Part shown: one piece after another, positions 1 to 9,048 of the stretch | Layout of the letters: every line of letters starts with the position of its first letter | How positions within the stretch are numbered: position 1 is the first letter of the stretch | Assembly (NCBI RefSeq): GCF_003261635.1 | Contig: NZ_QFXK01000034.1 | Span: forward strand, 1-64,000 | Reading direction: 5' to 3' | DNA: 64,000 nucleotides | DNA from: Kribbella monticola | GTDB lineage: Bacteria; Actinomycetota; Actinomycetes; Propionibacteriales; Kribbellaceae | Notes under the pieces: generated by a model | What the model was told of the DNA's origin: nothing | Database searches by the model: none | Seen by the model: the letters and a program-made list of their open reading frames with translations, nothing else | Position numbers and translations under genes: made by a program

Positions 1-23
1 GAGGGCGGGGGCGGGTGGCGCGG

Positions 24-695
24 TTAGGGGGTGGTGGGGTGGCGCCAGAGGGTGGTGGCTAGGCAGAGGGACCAGATCAGGGACAGGATGATGGTGAACT
101 GGCCGATCATGGCGGCGCTGGCGATCAGGATGAGGGTGGAGCAGGGGAAGCCGACGTACGCGAGCCACTTCGGGAGGATCAGGGTGCGGAGGACTACGAC
201 GGAGACGGCCAGGATTGTCAGGCCGAGGGCTGTCATGGCGACGCTGCCGATCAGGTCGTAGTTGAGCGCGGTGGAGTAGCGCAGCACCTCGAGACCCGGC
301 AGCGGTTCGCGGTCGACCTTCACCATCCGGCCGATCACGCCACGCAGGGCCGCGGAGACCAGCAGCGTCGTACTGAAGATCAGGCCCATCGAGCGGGCGA
401 ACATCACCCATTGCCGGGCACCGCTCCTCGCCATGAGCGTCGCCAGATAGTTGATCATGACAACGAACAACAAGGCGGCCGCGATGGCGCAGTACTGCGA
501 GACGATGCCGGCCAATTGCTTGTTGCTCTCCTGCCACCACGACAGCAACTTCGCGTCGCTCGCCCGATGCGGTACGTCGACGCTGGCGACCGTCCAGAAG
601 AACGCGACCGCGAACAGAACCGCCGCGGCCGCCGCGACCTTGGCCGCTGACGTCCTTCCTGACCGGGTGTGAGTAGGTGCTGTGGTGGATGCCAT
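24..695 (-). CDS. Six-helix integral membrane protein of unknown function
   Basis: I do not recognise a named family; it may be of the DUF998/DUF4386 type. The 223-residue product has a short charged N-terminus and about six hydrophobic segments (near residues 18-40, 68-88, 95-118, 148-172, 177-198 and 202-218). A polar loop of about 25 residues lies between helices 1 and 2, and no catalytic motif is visible. It is divergent from the histidine kinase gene that starts near 836, so the 140 bp between them probably holds both promoters. This context hints that the membrane protein could be a target of that two-component system, which is inference only. Confidence 0.75.
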   Translation of the reverse strand: MASTTAPTHTRSGRTSAAKVAAAAAVLFAVAFFWTVASVDVPHRASDAKLLSWWQESNKQLAGIVSQYCAIAAALLFVVMINYLATLMARSGARQWVMFARSMGLIFSTTLLVSAALRGVIGRMVKVDREPLPGLEVLRYSTALNYDLIGSVAMTALGLTILAVSVVVLRTLILPKWLAYVGFPCSTLILIASAAMIGQFTIILSLIWSLCLATTLWRHPTTP

Positions 696-835
696 GACGA
701 GACTCCTTGGGATCGGGCCGGCTGATTGCGTCCAGCGTCGATCTTTCGCGCCGCGGGAGCGACGGAGTGGGCACTGGTCTTCGGATCAGGGCTGTCCCTG
801 AGTACGCCGTACGGTTTTCCTGCCACTATGACGAG

Positions 836-2782
836 ATGAGCGGGATCGCGGGGACAGCGGCGCGAGTGGTGACCTGGCCGCTCGGACCTGCGCTCTTCGT
901 CGGCATGGGTGTGGTCCAGGCCCGGCTCGACGGCGCCGTCCCGGTCGCGCCCTCGGACGTCCTGTACCTCGTCGCGATGCTGGTCTGCTGGGTGGTGGGC
1001 GTCGTCCTCACCTGGCGAGTCGTCGAGCAACCCGCCGGCTGGGCCTTCCTGGGACTCGGCACCGCCCTCGCTTGGAGCGGGTTCGCCGACCTGTACGCCA
1101 GCCTCGCGCTCGGACCCGACCATGCACCGCACGGTCCGTTGATGGCGACCTTGGGCGACAGCAGTTTCGTCTGGTGGTTCCTTTTCCTTGCCCTCGGCCT
1201 CCAATTCACGCCGGCCGTCCGGCCCGCGTCGCGGATCCTCCCGATACTGACCGTCGTCTCCGGCGTCGTCTTCCAACTAGCAGCACTACTGCGTTCCACC
1301 CACCTGGAACGCCCGTACGCCGACCTGGTCAGCCCATGGGCGATCAAAGAACTAGCCGGCCCGATCTCGGTCCTGGCGGCCGTCGCGGTGATTGTCCTTG
1401 GCCTGTGCCTGCTGGCCTCGGTATACGTGCTCGTGACGGCCTTCCGCCGTGCGCGAGGCGACGCCCGCAGGCAGTTGCTCTGGCTGGTCGCCGGTGCAGC
1501 GCCGATCGCACCAGGCGTGATCGCGTCCTTCGCCGTGTCGTACGCCGGATTCGACGCTGCCGCCGGCTGGGTGCTGAGCGTCTGCGTGATCACTCTCGCG
1601 CTTGGTGCCGCGTTCTCCGTGGCGAAGTACCGCTTGTACGACGTCGAGCGCATCGTCACCGACTCCGCCGCGTACGCGATCTCGACCGGCTGCGTCATCG
1701 CCGTCTTCGGTCTGGTGGTCGTGGTCATCACGAAAAGCCTTCCTGTGCAAGGCGATTCACAACTGCTGACGATCTTGGCCACCTTGGCCGCGATCGCTGT
1801 CGCCCGGCCGGCGTACGTGTGGGCACGCCGGGTGGTCGATCGTCGTTTCAACCGCCGCCGTTTCGACGCCGTCCAACTGGTACGAGCCGGGCTGGCCCAG
1901 CCGTCGCCCGATCTCGATGCCCTGTTGATTGAAGCGACGGGAGATCCCCAGGCCCGCGTGCTCTTCCCGGCCGACGGCGGCTGGGTCACCTCCGACGGTC
2001 GCGCGGCCGCGCCAGGTCCGCACGTGGTCGACTTGCTACGCCGGGACCAGGTGGGCGCGCGCATCGAGTTCGACCCTGCGCAGTGCGATCGCGCCGTCAT
2101 CGAAGCTGTCGTCCACGAAGCCTCAGCCGAGATCGACAACCTCGGCCTGCGGGCCGAACTCGCCAAGCAGGTCGAGCAGATCACCGAGTCGAGGGCCCGG
2201 CTCGCCGGCGCGTATTTGGAGGAACGCCGCCGGATGGAGCGCGACCTCCACGACGGCGCCCAGCAACGCATCCTCGCCATCGCCCTGCAACTCCGGTCCG
2301 CCCGCGTCAACGGCGCCGACGCCGTACTACGGGCCGAAGTCGACCAGGCCATCACGGATCTCGCACTCACGGTCCAAGACCTCCGCGACCTCGCCAGCGG
2401 ATTGCAGCCGGCCGCACTCGCCGGCGGTGGCCTCCGAGCCGCGACCGACGAGCTGGCCAGCCGGATCCCGGTCCGGATGAAGCTCGACGTGGTCGACCGA
2501 CGGTTCCCCGCGCCGGTCGAGAGCGCGGCCTGGTTCGTGATCGCCGAGGCAGTTTCGAACGTCGTCAAGCACGCCCAGGTCGAGGAGGTGGCGATCCAGG
2601 TCTCGGCCGACCGATCCGAGTTGCGGGTCGCCGTTCTCGACAACGGTGTTGGCGGTGTCGATCCCCAGGGTCGCGGCCTCCAAGGCCTGGCCGACCGGAT
2701 CGCGGCCCTCGGTGGAGCATTGTCCGCCGGTGACCAACCTGGCGGCGGCACCCGCGTCGAGGCGGTGCTGCCATGCGGGTAG
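836..2782 (+). CDS. Membrane sensor histidine kinase (NarL/DesK-type, HisKA_3)
   Basis: This is a 648-residue sensor kinase. The first ~300 residues are a run of hydrophobic segments, followed by a linker and a helical dimerisation domain with the HisKA_3 phospho-acceptor motif ERDLHDGAQQR (His near residue 472). The ATPase domain has an N box (AEAVSNVVKHA, from about 570), DNGVGG and GRGLQGLADR. The reading frame is open from an ATG at 707, but I prefer the ATG at 836 because the extra 43 residues are polar and precede the first membrane helix. Its stop overlaps the response-regulator start by 10 bp, so the pair is co-translated. The signal sensed is unknown. Confidence 0.88.
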   Translation: MSGIAGTAARVVTWPLGPALFVGMGVVQARLDGAVPVAPSDVLYLVAMLVCWVVGVVLTWRVVEQPAGWAFLGLGTALAWSGFADLYASLALGPDHAPHGPLMATLGDSSFVWWFLFLALGLQFTPAVRPASRILPILTVVSGVVFQLAALLRSTHLERPYADLVSPWAIKELAGPISVLAAVAVIVLGLCLLASVYVLVTAFRRARGDARRQLLWLVAGAAPIAPGVIASFAVSYAGFDAAAGWVLSVCVITLALGAAFSVAKYRLYDVERIVTDSAAYAISTGCVIAVFGLVVVVITKSLPVQGDSQLLTILATLAAIAVARPAYVWARRVVDRRFNRRRFDAVQLVRAGLAQPSPDLDALLIEATGDPQARVLFPADGGWVTSDGRAAAPGPHVVDLLRRDQVGARIEFDPAQCDRAVIEAVVHEASAEIDNLGLRAELAKQVEQITESRARLAGAYLEERRRMERDLHDGAQQRILAIALQLRSARVNGADAVLRAEVDQAITDLALTVQDLRDLASGLQPAALAGGGLRAATDELASRIPVRMKLDVVDRRFPAPVESAAWFVIAEAVSNVVKHAQVEEVAIQVSADRSELRVAVLDNGVGGVDPQGRGLQGLADRIAALGGALSAGDQPGGGTRVEAVLPCG

Positions 2783-3423
2783 TGATCGCCGACGACTCCG
2801 CACTGCTGCGGGAAGGCCTTGCCCGCCTCCTGGCCGAATCCGGTGTCGAGGTGTGCGAGAAAGTTGCCGATGGCACCGAATTGGTCGCTGCCGTCGACCG
2901 GCATCGACCCGATGTCGCGATCGTCGACATCCGGATGCCGCCCACCTACACCTATGAGGGCGCGGTGACCGCGATCGAGCTCCGCGAGCGGATCCCCGCT
3001 CTCGGTGTCCTGCTGTTGTCCCAGGCCGTCGAGACCCATTTCGCCTCCCAGTTGTTGGAACGTCATGCCGAGCGTTTCGGCTACCTGCTCAAGGACCGGG
3101 TCGTCGATGTCGAGACCCTGATGGGTGCGTTGCGCACGATCTCGGCCGGCGGAACGGTGCTGGACCCCGAGATCGTGCGGCATCTGATGCGCGCGGACTC
3201 CGCCGGCGATCCGCTCGCCGCGTTGACCGAGCGCGAACGCGACGTGCTCGCCCTGATGGCCGAGGGCCGATCCAATTCCGCGATCGCCCACCGGCTGACC
3301 GTCAGCCTCAAGACCGTCGAGAGCCACATCGCGAACATCTTCAGCAAACTCGGCCTGCACGGCGCGCAGGACGACCACCGCCGCGTGCTCGCAGTACTGG
3401 CTGCTCTTCGCGGCTCACCGTAG
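2773..3423 (+). CDS. LuxR/NarL-family response regulator
   Basis: The 216-residue protein has an N-terminal receiver domain with the acidic pair D7/D8, phospho-acceptor D52 (IVDIRMP) and the conserved lysine in YLLKD. A C-terminal LuxR-type helix-turn-helix follows (LTERERDVLALMAEG, then SLKTVESHIANIFSKL). The receiver has a small insertion (PTYTYEG) after the phosphorylation site, which is common in actinobacterial NarL regulators. The gene overlaps the end of the kinase gene and the two should act as a phosphorelay. No further plus-strand gene follows, because the next gene is convergent and ends one base after this stop. Confidence 0.9.
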   Translation: MRVVIADDSALLREGLARLLAESGVEVCEKVADGTELVAAVDRHRPDVAIVDIRMPPTYTYEGAVTAIELRERIPALGVLLLSQAVETHFASQLLERHAERFGYLLKDRVVDVETLMGALRTISAGGTVLDPEIVRHLMRADSAGDPLAALTERERDVLALMAEGRSNSAIAHRLTVSLKTVESHIANIFSKLGLHGAQDDHRRVLAVLAALRGSP

Positions 3424-4305
3424 TCAGGCGGCATAGTCGCGAAGGGTTGTTCTGCAGCGACGACGCAAAGCTCGGAGCGCCTCACGTTCCAGGGTGGAGG
3501 TCTGCTCTGGTGTCAGGCCGAGTTGCTCGGCGGTCTCCTCCAGGGTGGTCGGTGGGCGGCCGGTCAGGCCGAAGCGGAGGCGCAAGATTGCCCGGCCAGC
3601 GTCGTCCAGAAAGTCGAGCTGATGGTTGAGATCACGGCGCAGCGCAGCTTGCAGGACGATCGACTCGTCGTCGATCTCCAGATCCGTCTCCTCCACATCG
3701 AGGGAGTCGGGGCGGACCTTCCATGCATTTGCGCGCTCGACCCGGGCCGGGGTCAGGCAGGCGGCCGCCGCCACCTCCTTTGCGGTCGGCTCGCGGCCCA
3801 GCCGCTGGGTCAGATCGCGGTGCACCGCCGCGACCCTGGTCGCGTCGGTATAGGCCTGCGCCGGCATCCGGATCAGCCGTGATCGATCGGAGACGGCACG
3901 GCCGATCGCCTGCCGGATCCACCAGATCGCGTACGTCGAGAAGCGGTGCCCGCGGCGGTGGTCGAAGCGCTCGATCGCGCGCATCAGGCCGAGGTTGCCC
4001 TCCTGGATCAGATCCAGCAGCGAGACGCCCTTGCCGGCGTACCGTTTGGCGAGGGAGACGACCAGGCGGAGGTTGCCCTCGATCATCCGGCGTCTGGCTT
4101 GTTTGCCCAGCTCGGCCACGGCGAGCAGGTCGGCCCGGTCCGCCGGTGCCGCGCCCTCGAGCCGGTCGGCGGCGAGCAGCCCGGCCTCGATCCAGTACGA
4201 GAGCTCCCTGACCTCCTCCAGGGTGAGTAGTTCGTGCCGCCCGATATCGCGCAGGTAGGCGACCAGCGCGCTGACGTCGGCGGGTTCGCAGTCGAGTTCG
4301 GCCAT
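3424..4305 (-). CDS. Group 2 RNA polymerase sigma-70 factor
   Basis: This is a primary-like sigma factor of 293 residues lacking the long acidic region 1.1. Region 1.2 (VSALVAYLRDIG), region 2 (NLRLVVSLAKRY, GLMRAIERFD, and TYAIWWIRQAI for -10 recognition), region 3 and region 4.2 (TLEETAEQLGLT) are all visible. A TTG at 4311 would add two residues. The GAGAGGGG ribosome site sits 7 nt before the ATG at 4305 but only 1 nt before the TTG, so I choose 4305. It lies downstream of dnaG on the same strand. Members of this family usually serve stationary-phase or stress promoters; that role is inferred from the family. Confidence 0.9.
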   Translation of the reverse strand: MAELDCEPADVSALVAYLRDIGRHELLTLEEVRELSYWIEAGLLAADRLEGAAPADRADLLAVAELGKQARRRMIEGNLRLVVSLAKRYAGKGVSLLDLIQEGNLGLMRAIERFDHRRGHRFSTYAIWWIRQAIGRAVSDRSRLIRMPAQAYTDATRVAAVHRDLTQRLGREPTAKEVAAAACLTPARVERANAWKVRPDSLDVEETDLEIDDESIVLQAALRRDLNHQLDFLDDAGRAILRLRFGLTGRPPTTLEETAEQLGLTPEQTSTLEREALRALRRRCRTTLRDYAA

Positions 4306-4372
4306 CGTCAATCCCCTCTCTCAGAAGGGATAGTGCCGCGAAACGACCGGCCCGGCGGGACGAATTCGCAAC

Positions 4373-4389
4373 CGGTGGATAAACCACCG
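4373..4389. terminator. Short hairpin between dnaG and the sigma gene
   Basis: CGGTGG and CCACCG form a 6-bp stem around an ATAAA loop, in the 119-bp gap after dnaG. There is no strong T tract, so termination would be weak. The same bases include a DnaA-box-like sequence. Confidence 0.35.
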
Positions 4390-4415
4390 TAAGTGACCGT
4401 GAGGTAACCGTCAGC

Positions 4416-4424
4416 TGTGGATAA
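4416..4424. promoter_or_regulatory. DnaA-box consensus match beside the dnaG stop codon
   Basis: TGTGGATAA is the complement of the consensus DnaA box TTATCCACA and abuts the dnaG stop codon. A one-mismatch copy (GGTGGATAA) lies at 4374-4382. A nine-base match can arise by chance, so the assignment is weak. Confidence 0.25.
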
Positions 4425-6332
4425 CTACAGCGCTCCGGAGATCGCCTGCGCACGCAGATCCGTGCGATACCGCTCCAGCGCGATCAGTTCGCCGAACATC
4501 CGGTTGTAGTCGTCGGCCCGGTCGATCGGGTTCGTCCGCTGCAACTTCGACTTGAGATCCGCGATCCGGCGCAGGCAGGTCAACTCCTGCAGGCGCGCCA
4601 GATGCGCCCGCGCGTACGACTCGTCCGGCTCCCGGTCGATACGGATCGGATCGACAGCGAGAGCACTCACGACAGCAGCAGCCGGGTCGTTGCCCATCGC
4701 CTCCCGCACCGCGACCACCCACGCCTCCCCCGGCGCGGCCGCGACCGGACCGCCCACCTTGGCCATTGCCGTCCGCACCGCAGCCAGCCACGGATGCGTG
4801 AAGTCCTGATCGTCCAGCTCGTCGAAGGCGGCACCGACCAGCGCAGGGTGCTGCATAGCGATCTTCAGCATGTCCCACTCGATCACGAACCGCTGGTCAC
4901 GCGGCGACGGCAGATCCACCCGAGGTGGCGGCGGAGGTGCCTCGGAAGTCACCGTCACCGGCCCACGATCCACCGGCGCGGCAGGTGCCGCGACCGGGCG
5001 CGAAGCCGCGCGATGCACCTCGGATCGCACCTGGTCGACCTCCATGCCCAGGTGCCCCGCGAGCTCGCGGGTGAAAGCGTCCACCTTCGACCGGTCCCGG
5101 ATACTCACCACCAGCCGCGCCGCATCCCGCAGCGCATCCACGCGGGTGTCCATCCGGTCCAGGTCGTACTTCGACAGGACATTCGACAACACGAACCGGT
5201 ACAGCGGGACCCGCCGCCCGATCAGCTCCCGTACCGCGGCGTCGCCCTTCTGTAGCCGCAGGTCGCACGGATCCAGCCCGTCCGGCTCCACCGCCACATA
5301 CGTCTGCGAAGCAAAAGCCTGGTCTCCACTGAAAGCCTTCAACGCCGCCCGCTGCCCGGCCTCGTCACCGTCGAAGGTGAAGATCACCTCGCCGCGGAAC
5401 TGGTCGTGATCCAGCAGCAACTGCCGTAGTACTCGCGCGTGATCGTCACCGAACGACGTCCCGCAGGTCGCGACCGCGGTCTGTACTCCGGCCAGGTGGC
5501 AGGCCATCACGTCCGTGTACCCCTCGACGACCACCGCCTGCTTGCCCTTGGCGATCTCGCGGCGGGCCAGATCCACGCCGTACAGAACGCGCGACTTCTT
5601 GTAGATCGGGGTCTCGGCCGTGTTGAGGTACTTCGCCTCGATCTTGTCGTCGTCGAAGATCCGCCGCGCGCCGAACCCGATCACGTCGCCGCCGGCATCC
5701 CGGATCGGCCACATCAGCCGGCCGCGGAACCGGTCGTACAACCCGCGCTGGCCGTCCGAGCACAACCCCGACGCCAGCAACTCCGCGTTGGTGAAACCAC
5801 GACCGCGCAGATGCGCGACCAGCGAATCCCCACCACGCGGCGAGAATCCGACGCCGAACTGGGCCGCCGCGTCGCGATCGAAACCACGCTTGTCCAGGAA
5901 CTGCCGGCCGAGCATCGCTTCCGGGGCGCCGAACAACTGCTCCGCGTAGTACTCCGCGGCGACCTTGTGCGCCTCGACCAGCCGGGGCCGCTGGTTGGAC
6001 TGCGAGCGCTGGATCGGCGCGCCCGACTCGTCGTACCGCAGCTGGATGCCGACCTTCGCGGCCAGGGTCTCGACGGCCTCGTGGAAGGTGATCTGATCGA
6101 TCTTCTGGATGAAGTCGATCACGTCGCCGCCCTCTTGGCAGCCGAAGCAGTAGAAGAAGCCGCGGGCCGGGGTGACGTTGAACGAGGGCGACTTCTCGTC
6201 GTGGAACGGGCACAGCCCCTTCAGCGAACCGCCGCCGGCGTTCTTCAAGGTGACGTACGAGCCGACCACTTCGTCGATCCGAGCACGCTCGCGCACCAGC
6301 GCGATGTCCTCTTCCTTGATCCGACCTGCCAC
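4425..6332 (-). CDS. dnaG: DNA primase
   Basis: DnaG synthesises RNA primers at the replication fork. The 635-residue product has the N-terminal CHC2 zinc-binding domain (C41, H44, C62, C65 in CPFHDEKS and YCFGCQEGG). The catalytic core follows, with the TOPRIM signature VVVEGYTDVMA near residue 260 and the acidic motif FDGDEAG. A C-terminal helicase-interaction region comes after a Pro-rich linker (around 440-460). Length and motif order match actinobacterial primases. It sits between a flavoprotein reductase and a sigma factor, and with dgt just upstream this reproduces the common actinobacterial dgt-dnaG-sigma neighbourhood. Confidence 0.97.
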   Translation of the reverse strand: MAGRIKEEDIALVRERARIDEVVGSYVTLKNAGGGSLKGLCPFHDEKSPSFNVTPARGFFYCFGCQEGGDVIDFIQKIDQITFHEAVETLAAKVGIQLRYDESGAPIQRSQSNQRPRLVEAHKVAAEYYAEQLFGAPEAMLGRQFLDKRGFDRDAAAQFGVGFSPRGGDSLVAHLRGRGFTNAELLASGLCSDGQRGLYDRFRGRLMWPIRDAGGDVIGFGARRIFDDDKIEAKYLNTAETPIYKKSRVLYGVDLARREIAKGKQAVVVEGYTDVMACHLAGVQTAVATCGTSFGDDHARVLRQLLLDHDQFRGEVIFTFDGDEAGQRAALKAFSGDQAFASQTYVAVEPDGLDPCDLRLQKGDAAVRELIGRRVPLYRFVLSNVLSKYDLDRMDTRVDALRDAARLVVSIRDRSKVDAFTRELAGHLGMEVDQVRSEVHRAASRPVAAPAAPVDRGPVTVTSEAPPPPPRVDLPSPRDQRFVIEWDMLKIAMQHPALVGAAFDELDDQDFTHPWLAAVRTAMAKVGGPVAAAPGEAWVVAVREAMGNDPAAAVVSALAVDPIRIDREPDESYARAHLARLQELTCLRRIADLKSKLQRTNPIDRADDYNRMFGELIALERYRTDLRAQAISGAL

Positions 6333-6390
6333 GCAGTGAGTCTACGGTCCAGCCGAAGTGGTTGAGACCTCGGCCGGACCGCGCACCCGA

Positions 6391-7632
6391 TCAGACCTCG
6401 GCCAGCTCCACCGACGGGTCGGCCAGCCGCTCGGGATCGACCGAACGGCCGGACCGGATCAGGTCCCGTACTCCGTCGATCGCGCCCCAGGTGTTGACGT
6501 GCATGCCCGCGAGGACGTGGTTGTCGTCGTCCAGCCAGAACGCCAGATACGCGCCCGACTGCGGGTCGCCCCGCAGTACGACGTGCGGCGACAGACCGCG
6601 CGGGACATCGCCGACATACTCCATGCCGAGGTCGTACTGGTCGGTGAAGAAGTACGGGATCAGGTCGTGCGAGACGTCCTGGCCGAGCATCGCCTTCGCG
6701 GCCGCCTTGCCGGTGTCCTTCGCGTTCTGCCAGTGCTCGACCCGGATCGAGCGGCCGAGCAGCGGGTGGTCCCAGCGCACCACGTCGCCGGCGGCGTACA
6801 CATCGGGGGCCGAGGTCTGCAGGTCCGGACCGGTGACGATGCCGGAGCCGTCCTCGCGTGACGCGACGTCGATGCCGGCGGCTTCGGCGAGTTCGGTGTT
6901 CGGTTGGACGCCGACTCCGACGATCACCAGGTCGGCCGGGATGACCTCGCCGTTCGACGTACGGACGCCGGTCACCTTGTCGGAACCCTCCAAAGCGTCG
7001 ACACCCGTGCCGAAACGCAGGTCGACACCGTGCTGGCGGTGCAGGTCCGCGTAGATCCCGCCCACCGTCTCGCCCATTACCGAGGCGAGCGCGGTGGATT
7101 GCGGCTCGACGACGGTCACCTCGGACCCGCGCTCGCGAGCGGCCGACGCCGCTTCGAGGCCGATCCAGCCGGCGCCGACGACGACCACGCGCGGCTTCGC
7201 GGCGTACGCGTCGGTCAGCGTCTGCGACTCGGCGGCCGTCCGGAGGTAATGGACACCGGGCAGGTCCGCACCCGGTACGTCGAGTTGGCGGACCCGGCTG
7301 CCGGTGGCGATCAGCAGCTTGTCGTACGAGAGCTGCGAGTCGTCGTCCAGCGTCACGGTCTTCGCGGCCGGGTCGATCGCGGTCACGGTGGTGCCGAGGC
7401 GCAGCTCGATGTTGTTGTCGTCGTACCACTGCTGGTCGTGCAGCTGCGCGGACTCGGTCTCCTTCTTGCCGAGCAGCACGTCCTTCGACAACGGCGGTCG
7501 CTCATAGGGCAGCTCGGTCTCACTGCCGATCAGGACGATCGCGCCCGTCCAGCCCTCGTCCCGCAAGGTCTCGGCCGCCGACGCTCCGGCCAGGCTCGCT
7601 CCGACAATCACCATCCGCTGTTCATCACTCAT
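6391..7632 (-). CDS. FAD/NAD(P)-dependent ferredoxin-type reductase
   Basis: A 413-residue flavoprotein of the ferredoxin/rubredoxin reductase family, which moves electrons from NAD(P)H to a small redox partner. The N-terminal FAD site is MVIVGASLAGASAAETL and the NAD(P) site is VVVVGAGWIGLEAA (near 150). The second FAD motif is DVYAAGDVV, and a C-terminal reductase domain follows. The ATG at 7632 is preferred to an upstream TTG at 7638 because it directly precedes SDEQRMVIVG. No ferredoxin or P450 gene is adjacent, so the partner is unknown. It interrupts the dgt-dnaG pair, being 58 bp from dnaG on the same strand. Confidence 0.9.
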   Translation of the reverse strand: MSDEQRMVIVGASLAGASAAETLRDEGWTGAIVLIGSETELPYERPPLSKDVLLGKKETESAQLHDQQWYDDNNIELRLGTTVTAIDPAAKTVTLDDDSQLSYDKLLIATGSRVRQLDVPGADLPGVHYLRTAAESQTLTDAYAAKPRVVVVGAGWIGLEAASAARERGSEVTVVEPQSTALASVMGETVGGIYADLHRQHGVDLRFGTGVDALEGSDKVTGVRTSNGEVIPADLVIVGVGVQPNTELAEAAGIDVASREDGSGIVTGPDLQTSAPDVYAAGDVVRWDHPLLGRSIRVEHWQNAKDTGKAAAKAMLGQDVSHDLIPYFFTDQYDLGMEYVGDVPRGLSPHVVLRGDPQSGAYLAFWLDDDNHVLAGMHVNTWGAIDGVRDLIRSGRSVDPERLADPSVELAEV

Positions 7633-7762
7633 GCCCAAGACATTAATCCTTCAAGCTTCCACAGGCAGGCCGACACCGCTCCAGCCCAGGGAAGGAAGAC
7701 GGTGTCTGAAGGGAAGGCGGTGGGTGGAGTCAGGCGGGTGTGCCCGGCGACGGGCGGCGGGG

Positions 7763-8995
7763 TCAGGTGGTGAGGCGGGTGTGCCAGGCCGCGGCGGAGG
7801 GGTCGGTGAGGGAGGCTACCTGGTCGATGATGACGCGGAGGCGGGCGTTGTCGTCGGGGGCCTCGGCGAAGTCGGCGGCGAAGGCGGCGTCGAGGTGCTG
7901 CGGTGCGGTCTTGGTCAGCGCCTCGACCAGCTCGGTCAGCAGTTCGCGCTGGATGGCGCGGCGGTGCTGCCGCTCCGGCGACTCCAGCACATGGAACATC
8001 CCGATCCCCTTCAGCAACGCGATCTCCGTGCGGATACCGTCCGGGACGACCAGGTCGGCGTCGTACCGAACCAGCCGGGACCTCCCGAATCGCGCGTGGG
8101 TCGCCTGCTCCGCCGCAGTACAGAACCGGCCGATCAGCTGACTGGTCAGGTCCTTCAGCCCACCCAGCGCCCGCCGGCTGTCGTCGAAGGACGCGCTCGG
8201 CCAATAGGGCAACGACGTCAGCCGGCGCCACCCTTCGTCCAGTTCCGCATCTGTTGCCTCAGGCAAGTAGATCCGCCGCACCGTCCGCCAGTACGGCGTA
8301 CGCTCGGCCGCCACCTGTTCCAGATCGATGTGGTGGGCAACGATCCCGTCCTCGACGTCGTGCACCGAATACGCCACGTCGTCGGCGAAGTCCATCACCT
8401 GCGCCTCCAGACAGCGCCGGTCCCCCGCCTCCACGCCCTGCCGCAGCCACCGGAACACCTCGGCGTCGTCGTCGTACACCCCGAACTTCCGCTCGCCCTC
8501 CCGCCGCAACCACGGGTACTTCGTCGCCGCGTCCAGCGTCGCCCGGCTCAGATTCAGCCCGACGCTCCGACCGTCCGGCCCGAACGTCTTGGACTCCAAG
8601 CGGGTCAGCAACCGCAGAGTCTGCGCGTTCCCCTCGAACCCACCGATCCCCTCGGCCAACTGGTCGAGCGCCCGCTCCCCGTTGTGCCCGTACGGCGGAT
8701 GGCCGAGGTCGTGCGCCAGGCAAGCCGCGTCGACGATGTCCGGATCGCAGCCGAGCGTGCTCGCCAGTTCGCGGCCGATCTGCGCGACCTCGAGACTGTG
8801 CGTCAACCGGTTCCGCACGAAGTCGTCGCTACCGGCCGTCGCGACCTGCGTCTTCGCCGCGAGCCGGCGCAACGCGGCACTGTGCAGCACCCGAGCCCGG
8901 TCGCGCGCGAACGCCGTCCGCCCGGGCCGCTTGACCGGCTCCGCGACCCACCGCTCCGCGTCGTGCTCGTCGTATCCCTCGAACTGCTTCCTCAT
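7763..8995 (-). CDS. dgt: Deoxyguanosinetriphosphate triphosphohydrolase
   Basis: Dgt hydrolyses dGTP (or other dNTPs) to the nucleoside and triphosphate and so controls dNTP pools. The 410-residue product carries the HD-domain metal ligands: RLTHSLEVAQ (H66), LAHDLGHPPYGHNG (H95, D96) and a later aspartate in MDFADDVAYSVHDVED. The N-terminus (RTAFARDRARVLHSAALRRLAAKTQV) is diagnostic of the family. It lies upstream of dnaG on the same strand, a conserved actinobacterial arrangement linking nucleotide supply to replication. Confidence 0.95.
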   Translation of the reverse strand: MRKQFEGYDEHDAERWVAEPVKRPGRTAFARDRARVLHSAALRRLAAKTQVATAGSDDFVRNRLTHSLEVAQIGRELASTLGCDPDIVDAACLAHDLGHPPYGHNGERALDQLAEGIGGFEGNAQTLRLLTRLESKTFGPDGRSVGLNLSRATLDAATKYPWLRREGERKFGVYDDDAEVFRWLRQGVEAGDRRCLEAQVMDFADDVAYSVHDVEDGIVAHHIDLEQVAAERTPYWRTVRRIYLPEATDAELDEGWRRLTSLPYWPSASFDDSRRALGGLKDLTSQLIGRFCTAAEQATHARFGRSRLVRYDADLVVPDGIRTEIALLKGIGMFHVLESPERQHRRAIQRELLTELVEALTKTAPQHLDAAFAADFAEAPDDNARLRVIIDQVASLTDPSAAAWHTRLTT

Positions 8996-9048
8996 CAGGA
9001 CTCACAGTAGCCCCCGCCACCGACAGTTTCCCCAACCCCGCAACGCCT

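Noticed and set aside
826..3378. 850-codon open frame opposite the kinase and regulator genes
   Set aside because: It is antisense to two well-supported genes; its residue mix (Ser/Arg/Thr/Ala-rich) shows no motif and results from high GC.
5439..6365. 308-codon plus-strand frame
   Set aside because: It is antisense to dnaG, whose motifs are unambiguous.
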